Source: Petunia secreta (Eukaryota > Streptophyta > Magnoliopsida > Solanales > Solanaceae). Taken from it: 64,000 bases of DNA. The stretch covers positions 20,195,001 to 20,259,000 of the forward strand of contig JARKIP010000033.1 in NCBI GenBank assembly GCA_029990175.1, read 5' to 3'. Under the pieces are notes generated by a model, which saw only the letters and a list, made by a program, of their open reading frames with translations, was not told the origin of the DNA and did not search any database. Of the stretch, positions 54,661 to 64,000 are shown piece after piece. The number at the start of each line of letters is the position of its first letter. Position 1 is the stretch's first letter. Both the position numbers and the translations under genes were made by a program.

Positions 54661-54679
54661 TGCCACCCTTAGTTCCAAC

Positions 54680-55003
54680 TGCTTTAGATATTTTCTCTCT
54701 TGAATGCTCAAACTCTTTTTTTACTGAAGTGTTTTGGATACCTGCTCTTCAATATGTACGTTGATGTTGTTTTATAGATGAAAACCTAATAAGTAAAACA
54801 AAGTCCAAGTGTATTAGGGATAACCATATAGCTTTAATTCTAATCCCTTCTCCTTATCACATTGGTTTTTATAGAGTCCTATTCCAACTCTACTTCATTT
54901 TTCCAATCCCGTAGATTATAATCAAATAACCAAGAGTTCTTATCAAAGCAGCTTAACTTAATCACAACGCATTGCCATACGAAAATTCCACTTCATTTAG
55001 ACA
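54680..55003 (-). repeat. SIRE 5' LTR, U3-side part
   Basis: This continues the LTR beyond the hAT duplication (54672-54679). It contains a minus-strand TATA box, CTCTATAAAAACC, near 54862-54875. The probable LTR start is TGTCTAAATG at 55003. The two parts total about 895 bp, a normal size for this group. The start is inferred without a second LTR. Confidence 0.65.
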
Positions 55004-55189
55004 ACCAAAATTTATTAATTCATTTGACACTTTTTCTTGAATTATCATTATTACATAATTTGATATTTTTTTAAGAAAATTAATTTCTCAAATAATGCCT
55101 CAATTTATTTCAATGTAGCAAGTATATTTTATTTATTATCATTAAAATATCATATAATCAATAAAATGAATGTCACCTTAACACCATTA
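55004..55189. other. Spacer between the SIRE LTR and the kinase pseudogene
   Basis: Very AT-rich. It may include more decayed lectin-domain sequence, since the family N-terminus should lie here, but I cannot align it. Confidence 0.4.
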
Positions 55190-56800
55190 AATGAGGTAAA
55201 GCTAAAGATCCCTTTCTTGTCACTGTCATATGATCTTTCACCAATCACATTGCAAACCATGGTTGATGGATTTTCAGCAGCCACTGTTCAGTAGCATCAA
55301 CGCATTACATTAACTCTTGGGTGGAGTTCCAAGATGAATGGAGAAGCTAAATGATACTCCTCTGTCCCATTTTGTTTGTCATACTTTCCTTATTCGTCTG
55401 TCAAAAAAAGATTGGCATACTTCTAAATTTGGTAATAATTCAACTCTAAAGTTACTTTTTGACTCATTTATAGCCACATAAATATTCATGGCTTATTTTA
55501 GACCACAAGTTTCAAAAGTCTTCCTTATTTTATTAAATTTTGTGTCAAGTCAAACTATGACAAACAAATAGGGACGGAGGGAGTATGATATATCTCAAGT
55601 TCCAAAGCTTCCTCGACTTGGACCAGAAAAGGTAGCTAAGCTTCTTTCAATTGGTTCACCTGTGATGTTAACTGTTTCACTATTGGTACTGATCTCTGCA
55701 GTTGTTTATTACCTAAGAAGAAAAAGGATATTTGTGGAGTTGCTAGAGGAGTGGGAACTTGAGTATGGACCTCACAGGTTTAAGTACAAAGAGTTGTATA
55801 TTGCAACCAAAGGATTCAAAGAAAATGGTTTTGGTGGTTTTGGGAGAATGTATAAAGGGGTTTTGCCAAGTTCAAAAATTGAGATTGCAGTTAAAAAGCT
55901 GTCTCATGATTTAAAAAAAAAAAAAGGAATGAGGACCTTTGTATTAGAAATTGTCACTGTGGATCGCTACGCTATAGGAATTTGGTTCCTTTTCTTGGTT
56001 ACTGCAGAAGTAAAAAGGAGAGTTAATATTGGTTTATGTATACATGCCTAATGGAAGCCTAGACAAAATCTGTATGACCAACCAGATTATGCCCTTCGTT
56101 GGAACCAAAGATTTCAAGTCATCAAAGGGGTTTCCTCAGGAATATTATATTTGTATGAAAGATGGGAGCAAGTAGTGGTATATAGAGATGTAAAAGTAAG
56201 TAATGTTTTATTAGACTCTGAATTTAATGGAAGGTTAGGAGATTTCGGGCTTGCTAGATTGTATGATCACGGAAATGAACCTCATACAACTCTTGTAGAT
56301 GGGACTATAGGCTACATTGGCCCAGAGCATTCAAGAACTGGCAAGCCAATAACTACACTGATGTGTTTGCTTTTGGAGCTTTCTTGCTTAAGGTTGCATG
56401 TGGAAAGAGGTCAATAGATCCAAAAGCACAATCCAATGATCTTGTTTTGGTCGAATGGGTGTTTTCATGCTGGATTGGAGGTGAAATTCTTAACGCAGTT
56501 GATCCCAAACTAAGTGCTGAGTTTATGCCAGAGGAAGTAGAAATGGTATTAAAACTTGGTTTGCTGTGCTCTTTTTCAGAGCCAACAGCTAGGCCAAGTA
56601 TGAAACAAGTTATGCAATACTTGGAGGGATCTGTTGCCGCACCAGATTTAGTATCGCTGAGTTTAACTGTTGCATACCTTATCGCTACACATAGTGAAGG
56701 TTTTGAAAATTTTATCGATTCAGCTTCGTCTTCTTCTATAGAGAATTCATGTTCATATTGTTCCTCTATTACAAACTCACTTCTCTCAGGAGGTCGATGA
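55190..56800 (+). pseudogene. L-type lectin receptor kinase pseudogene, N-terminus lost
   Basis: It begins in the end of the legume-lectin domain (IPFLSLSYDLSPITL, then TLGWSSKMNGEAK), where a Stowaway MITE (55357-55583) interrupts it. It then continues DISQVPKLPRLGPEK and a membrane helix (MLTVSLLVLISAVVYYL, about 55665-55715). The kinase follows: a glycine loop GFGGFGRMYKG, IAVKKLS (Lys of the ATP site), YRDVKVSNVLLD (the usual HRD is YRD), GDFGLARLYDHG, and a C-lobe ending at TAG or TGA near 56800 (LLSGGR). Frameshifts occur between 55950 and 56150 and near 56350. Intact relatives are plasma-membrane receptors in defence and development. This copy cannot encode one. Confidence 0.9.
55357..55583. 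mobile_element. Stowaway MITE, 227 bp
   Basis: The termini CTCCTCTGTCCCATTTTGTTTG and, inverted, CTCCCTCCGTCCCTATTTGTTTG match well. They are flanked by TA dinucleotides (55355-55356, 55584-55585). These are the Stowaway (Tc1/mariner) signature. It has no coding capacity. It sits within the open frame of the lectin receptor kinase, next to a TGA created at the junction. Confidence 0.92.
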
Positions 56801-57659
56801 TTAGGCTCTTATATATCTTTATGACCATCCTCAAATGAGCGCTCGCATCGTCGTCTTGGCACATATGCCTTTTATTAAGTATGATCAAGTGTAGAGCTAG
56901 AGAAATAACTAATATGTAACAACTCATATAAGACCGTGTCTTGCTTTATTATTAGCTTAAGCATATTATCTGTAGAAATCTATGTGGTGTGTAAGTAGTT
57001 CTTAGATTAAAGATTTGATTTTACTTATGATTATGTAAATCCCCCCTGCCCGTATGTTTACAATCTTATGTCACATCATCATGTTCCTCCTATGTATCTA
57101 GTTTCTTCGTTATTGAATGCTTGGAGGTTATAACAAGAATCAACGCAACTTGCTAATGCATTAATGGTTAAAACATCAACGACAAGGATAGCCTTTCTCT
57201 AGTGAACTAGATATGTTTTGCCCGTGTACAACACGGACCCAATATTGTAGAATGCTATTTTAATTAATTGGTGGAGAGCAAAAATAATTGATCTTCGAAG
57301 AAATTTGCAACATTAATTGTAGATCACGTTAGTCTCACTAACCAGAGACTAAATAGCTAGGTCATTTGATAAGCCCTACTCTTACGAAAAAAATACTAAT
57401 TCCAACTTATCGACATACAAATATGACTACAATTTTATAAAAACAGTACAAGAATAGAAATGGAAGACGACTGCAAGTTCAACATATGCTAATTTACTTT
57501 ATACTATGTTCAAGCATTAAAGAAAGTTTTACAAGATATCTGAAGGTTTACACAATAGATCCTTTAACCAGTCTCCTCTTAAATACCGGCCAAAAGCCCG
57601 TGAGAAGACGTGATGTGTAAGCAGAGCCCCTGTGAGTTAGGACCCAACATTAACCTAGA
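56801..57659. other. Unassigned sequence downstream of the kinase pseudogene
   Basis: AT-rich, probably the old 3' flank of the kinase gene. No open frame with similarity and no transposon ends were found. Confidence 0.4.
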
Positions 57660-57668
57660 AATTAATTA

Positions 57669-57866
57669 GGGAGATTTACGAATTACCCATCAAAATCAAA
57701 ATATGTACTTACCTCTACCCATAAGTTTTATATTTATAAGCTCTACTCATAAACTATTTACATGTACTACCCATGTAGACTTGTATACTACTATTTATGT
57801 AGTATACCTTAATAGGTATGGCTTGTAAATACTTTGAATTTCATAAGTATATATTGTAAAAAACCC
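57669..57866. mobile_element. Small MULE MITE, 198 bp
   Basis: A perfect 9-bp duplication, AATTAATTA (57660-57668 and 57867-57875), flanks termini GGGAGATTTAC and, inverted, GGGTTTTTTAC. The right terminus resembles the left end of the Pack-MULE (GGGGTTTTTACA). Both interiors have ACCCATAAG and TATTTACAAG-like motifs. It is non-coding. Confidence 0.7.
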
Positions 57867-57875
57867 AATTAATTA

Positions 57876-60800
57876 TCCTTGAAGGTGCTCCATTATTTTT
57901 TAATTTTAACCAGTTTTCATCTTCAAGCATGATAGAGATTAGAGATTGATAATGGGACTCAATTTCATTTGACAATATTTCTGCTTCTATCAAGTTAAGC
58001 AGTTGCAATCTTTAAGTTGACAGAAACATTGAAGATCAGTTATTTGCTTTCATACTCATTAAAACAATAACGTGGAATTGGGGCCATTTTTTTTTTTTTA
58101 ACATTTACCACACAAGCCTTGTTAACAATCTCAACATGTTATTATTTCAACATGAGTTGTTTATTCTATTCTATACTACCTAGATTCAACTTCAATGAAT
58201 TATGTAAACCAGAAATCCATCGGACATATAATGGGCTTGTAAAAGATCTTCAGAGTAAAATGAAACAGGAGTTGGTAAACTCAATATAGAGCTTCTTCCT
58301 ATGAGCATCTTCTCCAGTAGGGGCACCTCCATCTGCTCAATAAGCTGCACTTCAGCTATTCCAGTGGCAAACAAATTAATAAGCACAATAATCTTCATTC
58401 TGCAATGCATCCTAGCTCATCTTGAAAGTGTTTCTGCTATGGAAATAAAACACTCAGAAGGGTCAAGTGAGAATCAAAATGTACCACATTACTTTCTATA
58501 ATATGATGATAGAACATGAAACGATTCTAGCTTTACTACAAGTTTTGTGCAGATCCAAAACAACAATTTAGCACAGCAAATAAGAAGAACTAAAGAAAGG
58601 GATTTACATACTTAGTGAGATAATAAACAAAGAGAACCAAAAGGATGTACATACCTGATGACCTATATTAGAACTTTTGAGCGAGAAATCTACGCACTTT
58701 GCTCTTTACATTCCCCTTTCACTCCAACACCCCATTAAAATGCAAATATAGAAGTAAAAATAGAATCAGAATCAAGAAATCAATGGCAGACATCCCCTAT
58801 TCCTTTGCCAATTCGCAAAATCATTGATTCCAACTCATTACTCCCAACTTCAAAAGCCGCATCTCTCAGTCCCTTTCTTATCCTGATTTCCTCATAGAAT
58901 TGACTTGGCTTTGCCTCTCAGAGTTGACACCTCTGGACACATATAATAACTTTATCTTAGGAACTTTACACAGAGTAAGAAAATTATCCACTCTACTTAA
59001 GAACTGTTTAAAATTTTAATGAAGTAACATTCAAATAAGGAGGAAAAAAAATAAGAAAAAATATGTGGTAATCATTGCAGGAATTTCACATTAGTATGTT
59101 TCAACCAATTTAGCTATGCAGGTAAGAAATTTATATTAGTCTATTTCACCTATTCAGCTAGCGAGGTAAGTCAGAAGGTACACTGATAAGACTGTACACC
59201 GGTTTATAGGTTCAAACAATATTGTTTATTTAGTGATGTAGAGTCTTGAAAGGTCAAATCTGCAATGAAGAATGAGAGCATTTTTCATACTAACATATAG
59301 AAAGAAATCTCATGCCAATATATAGCTGCTAATCTTTTTGCATAAGTATGTCCATTTGAAGACATGACCAGATGTATCAGTGCAAACCTTCCTCAACTCC
59401 AAATAGAAGCCTAGAAGGCTTCATTTTATATTATTTATTACCTTTTTACATGTGATAGAGCTTCAACAAACCTTCTATGAGCTCAAAATTTCCTATAGAT
59501 TTGTCTGTAGCATTTCTCGACTGCAAACATCTAGGAAAAAAAGAAGGTTTGACATCAAAAGAAGAAGAATGGTAGATTGCCTCTAGGAGCATTTATGGTG
59601 CATTCATTATCTGTATGCGATTAAGCTACCCAATCCAAGATACCTAAGGAGAAAATGAGCAAAGTGTCATCCACAACCACAGTTAAAGAACTCATGAACC
59701 TATTATAATGGTTTCTAAATGATGACTCGTGAACATAAAAGATTGTAACTTTTCAACGGTATCTGCAATTTGAGGGATTAGATTTCAGTTCCTCTTTATC
59801 CAAACTTAGATAATGTTATTATCTGCATGAATATACCTAACGCTCCCAACTCAACTTACAGGAAAAGAGGATCAAATGATTCTCTATATAATTTGTAATT
59901 AACAAAACTATTTAATCTTTTTTACCAGGTTGTACTTAACATGTCTTTAGTTCTATGTTTCAAATTCTTCACTCCAAATAACACTACCAATAATCTCTAT
60001 ATCCAATATATAGAAATTGTAACTGTAAGGTATACTATTATATATCCTTTTTAACCAAGTTGTAGTTAACCTATCCTAATTGCAAGGTTTGAGATTCTCC
60101 ACTCCAAATAAAAGTATAAATAACTTTTGTAGCATGGTTAGAGCACATTATTGTAGAAATAACTTCAAGGCATCACTGTGAAGTTATACAATGACATACA
60201 CTTATGTGTCAACGAACAGTAAATAGAGGGTAACAGAAAGTGTATCAGAAGATTTCTAGATTAAATGCTCTAAAACATGCTTATTTATTACACTAAAAAT
60301 TTCCATCAACTTAGCATTTTATCAAACAACTAAGATGTACAACTCAGTTATATTCTATTTTGCAGATGTACAAAAGTAATAGCAGTATCTTAAAATTGAA
60401 GTCGAACCAAGATAAGCAAAGCAAAAATCAACTGTTAAGAACCTGCTTGTCGCTAATGGCAATTGAGATTAAATGCTCCACGAAGAATGAATTCAATTAA
60501 AGATGTAAAGCAACAAAATTTCACTTCATGTAGCAGATGGAATGTTACTTAGCAATATTTTCAGTGAAATCACTGAATACGTGTTGATGTTCACATATTA
60601 AGAATTAAAATCCAAACTGGTTGACATTGAAATAAAAAAACACTTGAAAAACTTTAACCTAGAAACTTGAGTAATTAATAGTGAATTAGTTAAGCAAAAA
60701 TAAGATCGAGCAAAAGAAAGAAACATTTTGCAATGAGATTCTAAAAATTAAAGTAAAAGACAATAATGAGATAAGGAAATCCAAAAAGGGAAACCCTCAG

Positions 60801-61139
60801 GAAGGAGTTACTAAACGTTGTCAAGAGATGAAGAGATACTATAGAGTTTGAAGTTACGAAACATTGTGAAAGATTGAAAATTTTTGTTGAAGAAAGATGT
60901 AGGCAAAACCTGAAGAGAAGCAGAATGAAATTAGAGAAGACAAAATGACAAACACGTTCTAGAATTTTGTCGTGTGTATTGAATAAAATACTCGTGAGGT
61001 GAGATATATCAAAATAGCCAAGGGGAGAAATTACCATTATACCCCTGAACGACCATTATGGTTCTTCTATATAATAGAAATTTGTTAGATTAAAATTGGA
61101 GTCTTCATATGTCAGAATCTACATTTTTGGAGAAGCAAA
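57876..61139. other. Unassigned intergenic sequence
   Basis: About 3.3 kb of AT-rich sequence with no recognised protein, RNA gene or paired transposon ends. The short open frames (for example 58192-58410 minus and 60741-61037 minus) show no domain. Similar phrases such as CAGGTTGTACTTAAC/CAAGTTGTAGTTAACCTATCCTAATTG and CACTCCAAATAA recur near 59930 and 60055, a small local duplication. Confidence 0.4.
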
Positions 61140-61146
61140 TTAAAGT

Positions 61147-61290
61147 CAGAGGTCTTCACATCATACTTGAAGATTGGGAACAAGTACTGAGATAAAAAAA
61201 GCCAGTAATGCGTTTGTTAGATGGTGAATTAAATGGAACATTAGTAGATTTTGGCCTAGCAAGATTATGTGATCATGGGAGTTATCTCTG
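61147..61290 (+). pseudogene. Second lectin receptor kinase fragment (catalytic loop region)
   Basis: The translation gives EDWEQVL, then, around stops, LLDGELNGTLVDFGLARLCDHG. This parallels YERWEQVVVYRDVKVSNVLLDSEFNGRLGDFGLARLYDHG of the pseudogene at 56150-56275. Only about 45 codons remain, with a stop in the HRD region. It is probably the debris of a neighbouring paralogue. Confidence 0.75.
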
Positions 61291-61858
61291 TATATAATAA
61301 CATCCTTGCTCAACTACACTGTTAAGCCTTAATTATTTTATATCCAGTGTTTCAATTATGTGCTTCATGTGTAGATTACTTCAGCAGGGTAATGATCAGC
61401 CTTCCCTGAACCCCAAATTAACTCATGAACTTTGCATATTAGACAATTTGATAATTGAATCTAAGAGAAACTCTATAGAGAATGCTTGCTAGGACCCTAT
61501 TGACCTCTTTGTGTGAATCCACAGTGCTATGAGTTTCCTCTTTTTTCGTAGCAAATGGACTAATAATACCCTAAAATACATGAAATATGAGACTCCAGAT
61601 TTAAGGTTACAAAAATTAAGAAAGCAAATACATAATAATTCTAAACAATCATGAATTGAAAATTAACAGAGGAAACGAAACGAACTGGAGAATCTACCTT
61701 TGTTTTTGTGTTAAGTTCAGGATAAAGCCACACTTAAGCAACATTAGTTATTAGAGTAATTAAGTACCAAATGAATGGAACAAGACTCATCAGAAAAGGG
61801 AAATTAGAGACTTGATGTCAAAGATAAGTGTAGCTTTTGAAAAAACTTAATAAGTACT

Positions 61859-61972
61859 GCAAGAATGTGTTAGATTCTTTACATTTTACTTTACAAGTGC
61901 AAGAAAGTATTAGATTCTTTACATTTTACTTTATAAGTGCAAGAATGTATTAGATTATTTACATTTTGTATA
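61859..61972. repeat. 40-bp tandem repeat, about 2.8 copies
   Basis: Units GCAAGAATGTGTTAGATTCTTTACATTTTACTTTACAAGT begin at 61859, 61899 and 61939 with a few substitutions. Non-coding. Confidence 0.85.
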
Positions 61973-62023
61973 TATGGTGTCCAACTCTTACATATCTCAA
62001 ATGCACATATACATCCCTTCCTC

Positions 62024-62386
62024 CTACCCTCAATATGATGCAATGGAGCGGAATCCTCCTGCTTTGAGGGCGGAATCCTCCTACCCTCAATATGATGCAA
62101 TGGAGCGGAATCCTCCTGCTCCGAGGACGGAATCCTCCTACCCCCAATATGATGCAATGGAGCGGAATCCTCCTGCTTTGAGGGCGGAATCCTCCTACCC
62201 TCAATATGATGCAATGGAGCGGAATCCTCCTGCTCCGAGGGCGGAATCCTCCTATCCCCAATATGATGCAATGGAGCGGAATCCTCCTGCTCCGAGGGCG
62301 GAATCCTCCTACCCTCAATATGATGCAATGGAGCGGAATCATCCTGCTCCGAGGGCGGAATCCTTCTACCCTCAATATGATGCAAT
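62024..62386. repeat. 57-bp minisatellite, six exact-length units plus a partial seventh
   Basis: The marker CAATATGATG recurs at 62031, 62088, 62145, 62202, 62259, 62316 and 62373, always 57 bp apart. Substitutions are few (for example TTTGAGG/CCGAGGG, ACCCTC/ACCCCC). Each unit contains two copies of CGGAATCCTCCT. Since 57 is a multiple of three, several frames on both strands stay open: the plus strand gives 19-residue repeats (SSYPQYDAMERNPPAPRAE), the minus strand gives another (APLHHIEGRRIPPSEQEDS). No flanking gene supports translation. Confidence 0.92.
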
Positions 62387-64000
62387 GTGCATACGAATGC
62401 AATATGAAGCAGTAATAACCCATTATCAGTGCGGGATTCTCATCGACAGCTGGAAAGTATATACCAACTCACAGCCAGAGTACAATGTTCAGATCCTCAA
62501 TGCAATATAACCAACAACAGAACATAACATATATTATACAATGTAAATCCAAAGCTAAGGTGTAATAAGACGCCTATCGGCAGCTACACACGTAAGGAAC
62601 ACGTGGTAGATTATCCACGAGGCCAGGTGCCTCCAAAGAAATGGATATAAACACTTACCTCTTCCAAAAGTTAGCATTGCTAATCAACAACAGCTTTATT
62701 CTTTGGTTTCATTGCCAAACGATCCCACTCTATTCAATAAGAAGAAAAATATATCAAATTAGGCTATAGACTTCATTCCTTACATCTTAGGGCAATCCCG
62801 TCAGGAACCTGATACCCTTTTGGCATACGCAATACGCAGGCCAGGTCTATATACAGGGTTTAAGGTCACATAACCAAACCCCAAATAAATTACATTTATA
62901 TGTTGCCCATAACTCACTGAGTACGAATATATAATCAATTTCATTATCAGGGTCCATTTGACCCTTTAAACTATTAATTGAACTTATTAAAACGATGTCT
63001 AATATCCCAATTTTTACCGTTAAAATATATTCAAACATACATAATAAACTCAAACAATGAATTAACATCATTACCTGGATGTTTCGGGGTAAAAATTCTA
63101 CAATTTTCCCGCTCTTTTCTCATTTTCTGGTATTTTTTTCCTCAACTGCGTCATTCTCGTTTCTCTGATCATATTTCGTTTCTGTTATACATTTTCTTGA
63201 ATGTTTAGGCTATGGGATACTAATCCCATAGCCACTCCCATAATCCCTTTTCTTTCTTTGTTTTGTCTTTTTTTGTATTTTGTCTTTTCTCTTTTTTTTT
63301 TTTTTTTTTCCTTTTTCCTTTTTCCTTTAAAATTCGCTGCTACGGTAAAAATTGAAACGGTATCCTACGATATTCAAAATAATTTCAAATTTTCATAAGA
63401 GTTATATAAAATATATATAATATACTCGCGAAGGTGGATCTCAAATCGGACTCCCGAAACTCAAGATTCGAATTTAAATGGAAAAGGTCAAATTATTTAA
63501 CTTTCGGCATTTTAGCGAAACTAGCCAAACAACATCAAAATTCACTTTCGAAAAATCAAAAAAGTCACAAATAATCATACGAACCTAACGACACTTTTGG
63601 ATTTTGAATCGGAGCTCATTCGCCAAAACCGAGCTCGAAAATCTCTTTTTAATATTTATTGACAATAAAAACTGAAACCTTCTTCCGCTGCCTACCAAAC
63701 GAGGTCTGATTTAGCTCAAATTTTACAGACATGTCCTAAAAGACATTATAAATATTTTAAAATTATCGGCACGCCAATCGGAGTCCTAACTTCCGAAACG
63801 ACTGACCGAGGTCGTTTCAACTTAGATAGGAAGAATTAACAAGTTTCATTCATTAAGATCAATATTTGTTACACATAACTAATGGAGTGGTTCCACCAAC
63901 CCTAGAATGGGTAACTTAGCCACTCATGTTCATGATAACCACGCCAGTATAATCAATGAATGAATAAGTTACAAATAGGAAGAAAGAATTTAGGAAAAAC
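62387..64000. other. Unassigned sequence to the window end
   Basis: It contains a T-rich tract (63240-63330) and, from about 63420, sequence with the texture of a repeated plant element (CAAATCGGACTCCCGAAACTC, CGAGCTCATTCGCC-like words). No coding domain or terminus could be recognised. A strong 10-bp hairpin lies at 63208-63233. Confidence 0.4.
63208..63233. repeat. Perfect 10-bp inverted repeat
   Basis: GGCTATGGGA, a 6-nt spacer TACTAA, then TCCCATAGCC. It is followed by a T-rich tract. Its function is unknown. Confidence 0.8.

Larger units (their letters stand above)
38756..54671 (-). mobile_element. hAT DNA transposon carrying a nested Athila element
   Basis: The termini TATGGGTGGCTAAC (left) and, inverted, TAAGGGTGGCAAACGG (right) match at most positions. 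A perfect 8-bp duplication, GTTCCAAC, flanks them (38748-38755 and 54672-54679), as expected for hAT elements. Both ends carry dense CCGGT/ACCGGTCC repeats. A BED-finger hAT transposase lies on the minus strand and is split by the Athila element at 42128-53272. Without Athila and its 5-bp duplication the hAT is about 4.77 kb. Damage to the transposase makes it non-autonomous now. Confidence 0.92.
30370..55003 (-). mobile_element. Decayed SIRE-type copia element, split by two later insertions
   Basis: Scattered colinear pieces on the minus strand make one old element. The 5' LTR occupies 55003-54680 plus 38755-38185. Leader and gag follow at 38184-36524, and gag continues at 32390. A linker occurs at 31901-31632, the RNase H end at about 31503-31460, and a coiled-coil tail at about 30711-30651. 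A copia (32396-36518) interrupts the gag; a hAT transposon (38756-54671) interrupts the LTR. Most of integrase and RT is deleted, and the 3' LTR was not found. Large gag with coiled coils and a coiled-coil region after pol are SIRE/Maximus traits. Confidence 0.75.

Noticed and set aside
54475..54672. 65-codon Gly/Ser/Pro-rich frame at the hAT right end
   Set aside because: It is the translation of the CCGGT subterminal repeats and runs into the terminal inverted repeat.

Overview
This window is eukaryotic, plant nuclear DNA. It is AT-rich and lacks any operon-like gene packing. It is built almost entirely from plant transposable elements: Ty1/copia and Ty3/gypsy LTR retrotransposons, an RTE-type LINE, a tRNA-derived SINE, hAT and Mutator-like DNA transposons, and a Stowaway MITE. 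The SINE resembles the Solanaceae TS family and the LINE carries a (TTG)n tail, so a eudicot, most likely a nightshade relative, is suggested (inference). I see no intact ordinary host gene. The host-derived sequences are a captured prohibitin 5' end, a broken L-type lectin receptor kinase and a second kinase fragment.

Layout. (1) 240-12492 is a nested block. A roughly 1-kb Mutator-like MITE (250-12482, 10-bp target duplication) was split by a minus-strand copia element (1250-12440, 5-bp duplication GTAAT). One LTR of that copia gained about 620 bp of organelle-like DNA. Its other LTR was split by a 6.5-kb Pack-MULE (5715-12229, 9-bp duplication TTAATGAAA) that carries a prohibitin 5' end, a SINE and about 2.3 kb of GTATAC-rich satellite. 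(2) 13388-15712 is a 5'-truncated RTE LINE on the minus strand. (3) 17261-23528 is a complete, recent copia element of the same family as the one in block 1: 666-bp LTRs with 5 differences, ATACC duplication, one 1350-codon ORF. (4) 24714-27590 holds a decayed plant-mobile-domain gene and a MULE transposase tail facing each other. (5) 27700-30330 is a truncated gypsy gag-protease remnant on the minus strand. (6) About 30370-55003 is a decayed SIRE-type copia on the minus strand. It is split by an old copia (32396-36518) and by a hAT transposon (38756-54671, duplication GTTCCAAC), which is itself split by an 11.1-kb Athila-type gypsy (42128-53272, duplication ACGAA, 1308-bp LTRs with 4 differences). 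(7) 55190-61290 contains a lectin receptor kinase pseudogene interrupted by a Stowaway MITE, a small MULE MITE and a second kinase scrap. (8) 62024-62386 is a 57-bp minisatellite with no length changes.

Only the copia element at 17-23 kb and the Athila element look recently mobile. The most unusual signals are: two overlapping complementary sequence pairs at the copia primer-binding position, which lacks a tRNA-type site; a 69-nt AU-rich GT...AG segment sitting in frame inside the copia gag; a single TGA between collinear gag and pol in Athila, plus a duplicated polypurine tract; a second BED-finger module in the hAT element; and the satellite-bearing Pack-MULE. LTR difference counts and alignments were made by eye.
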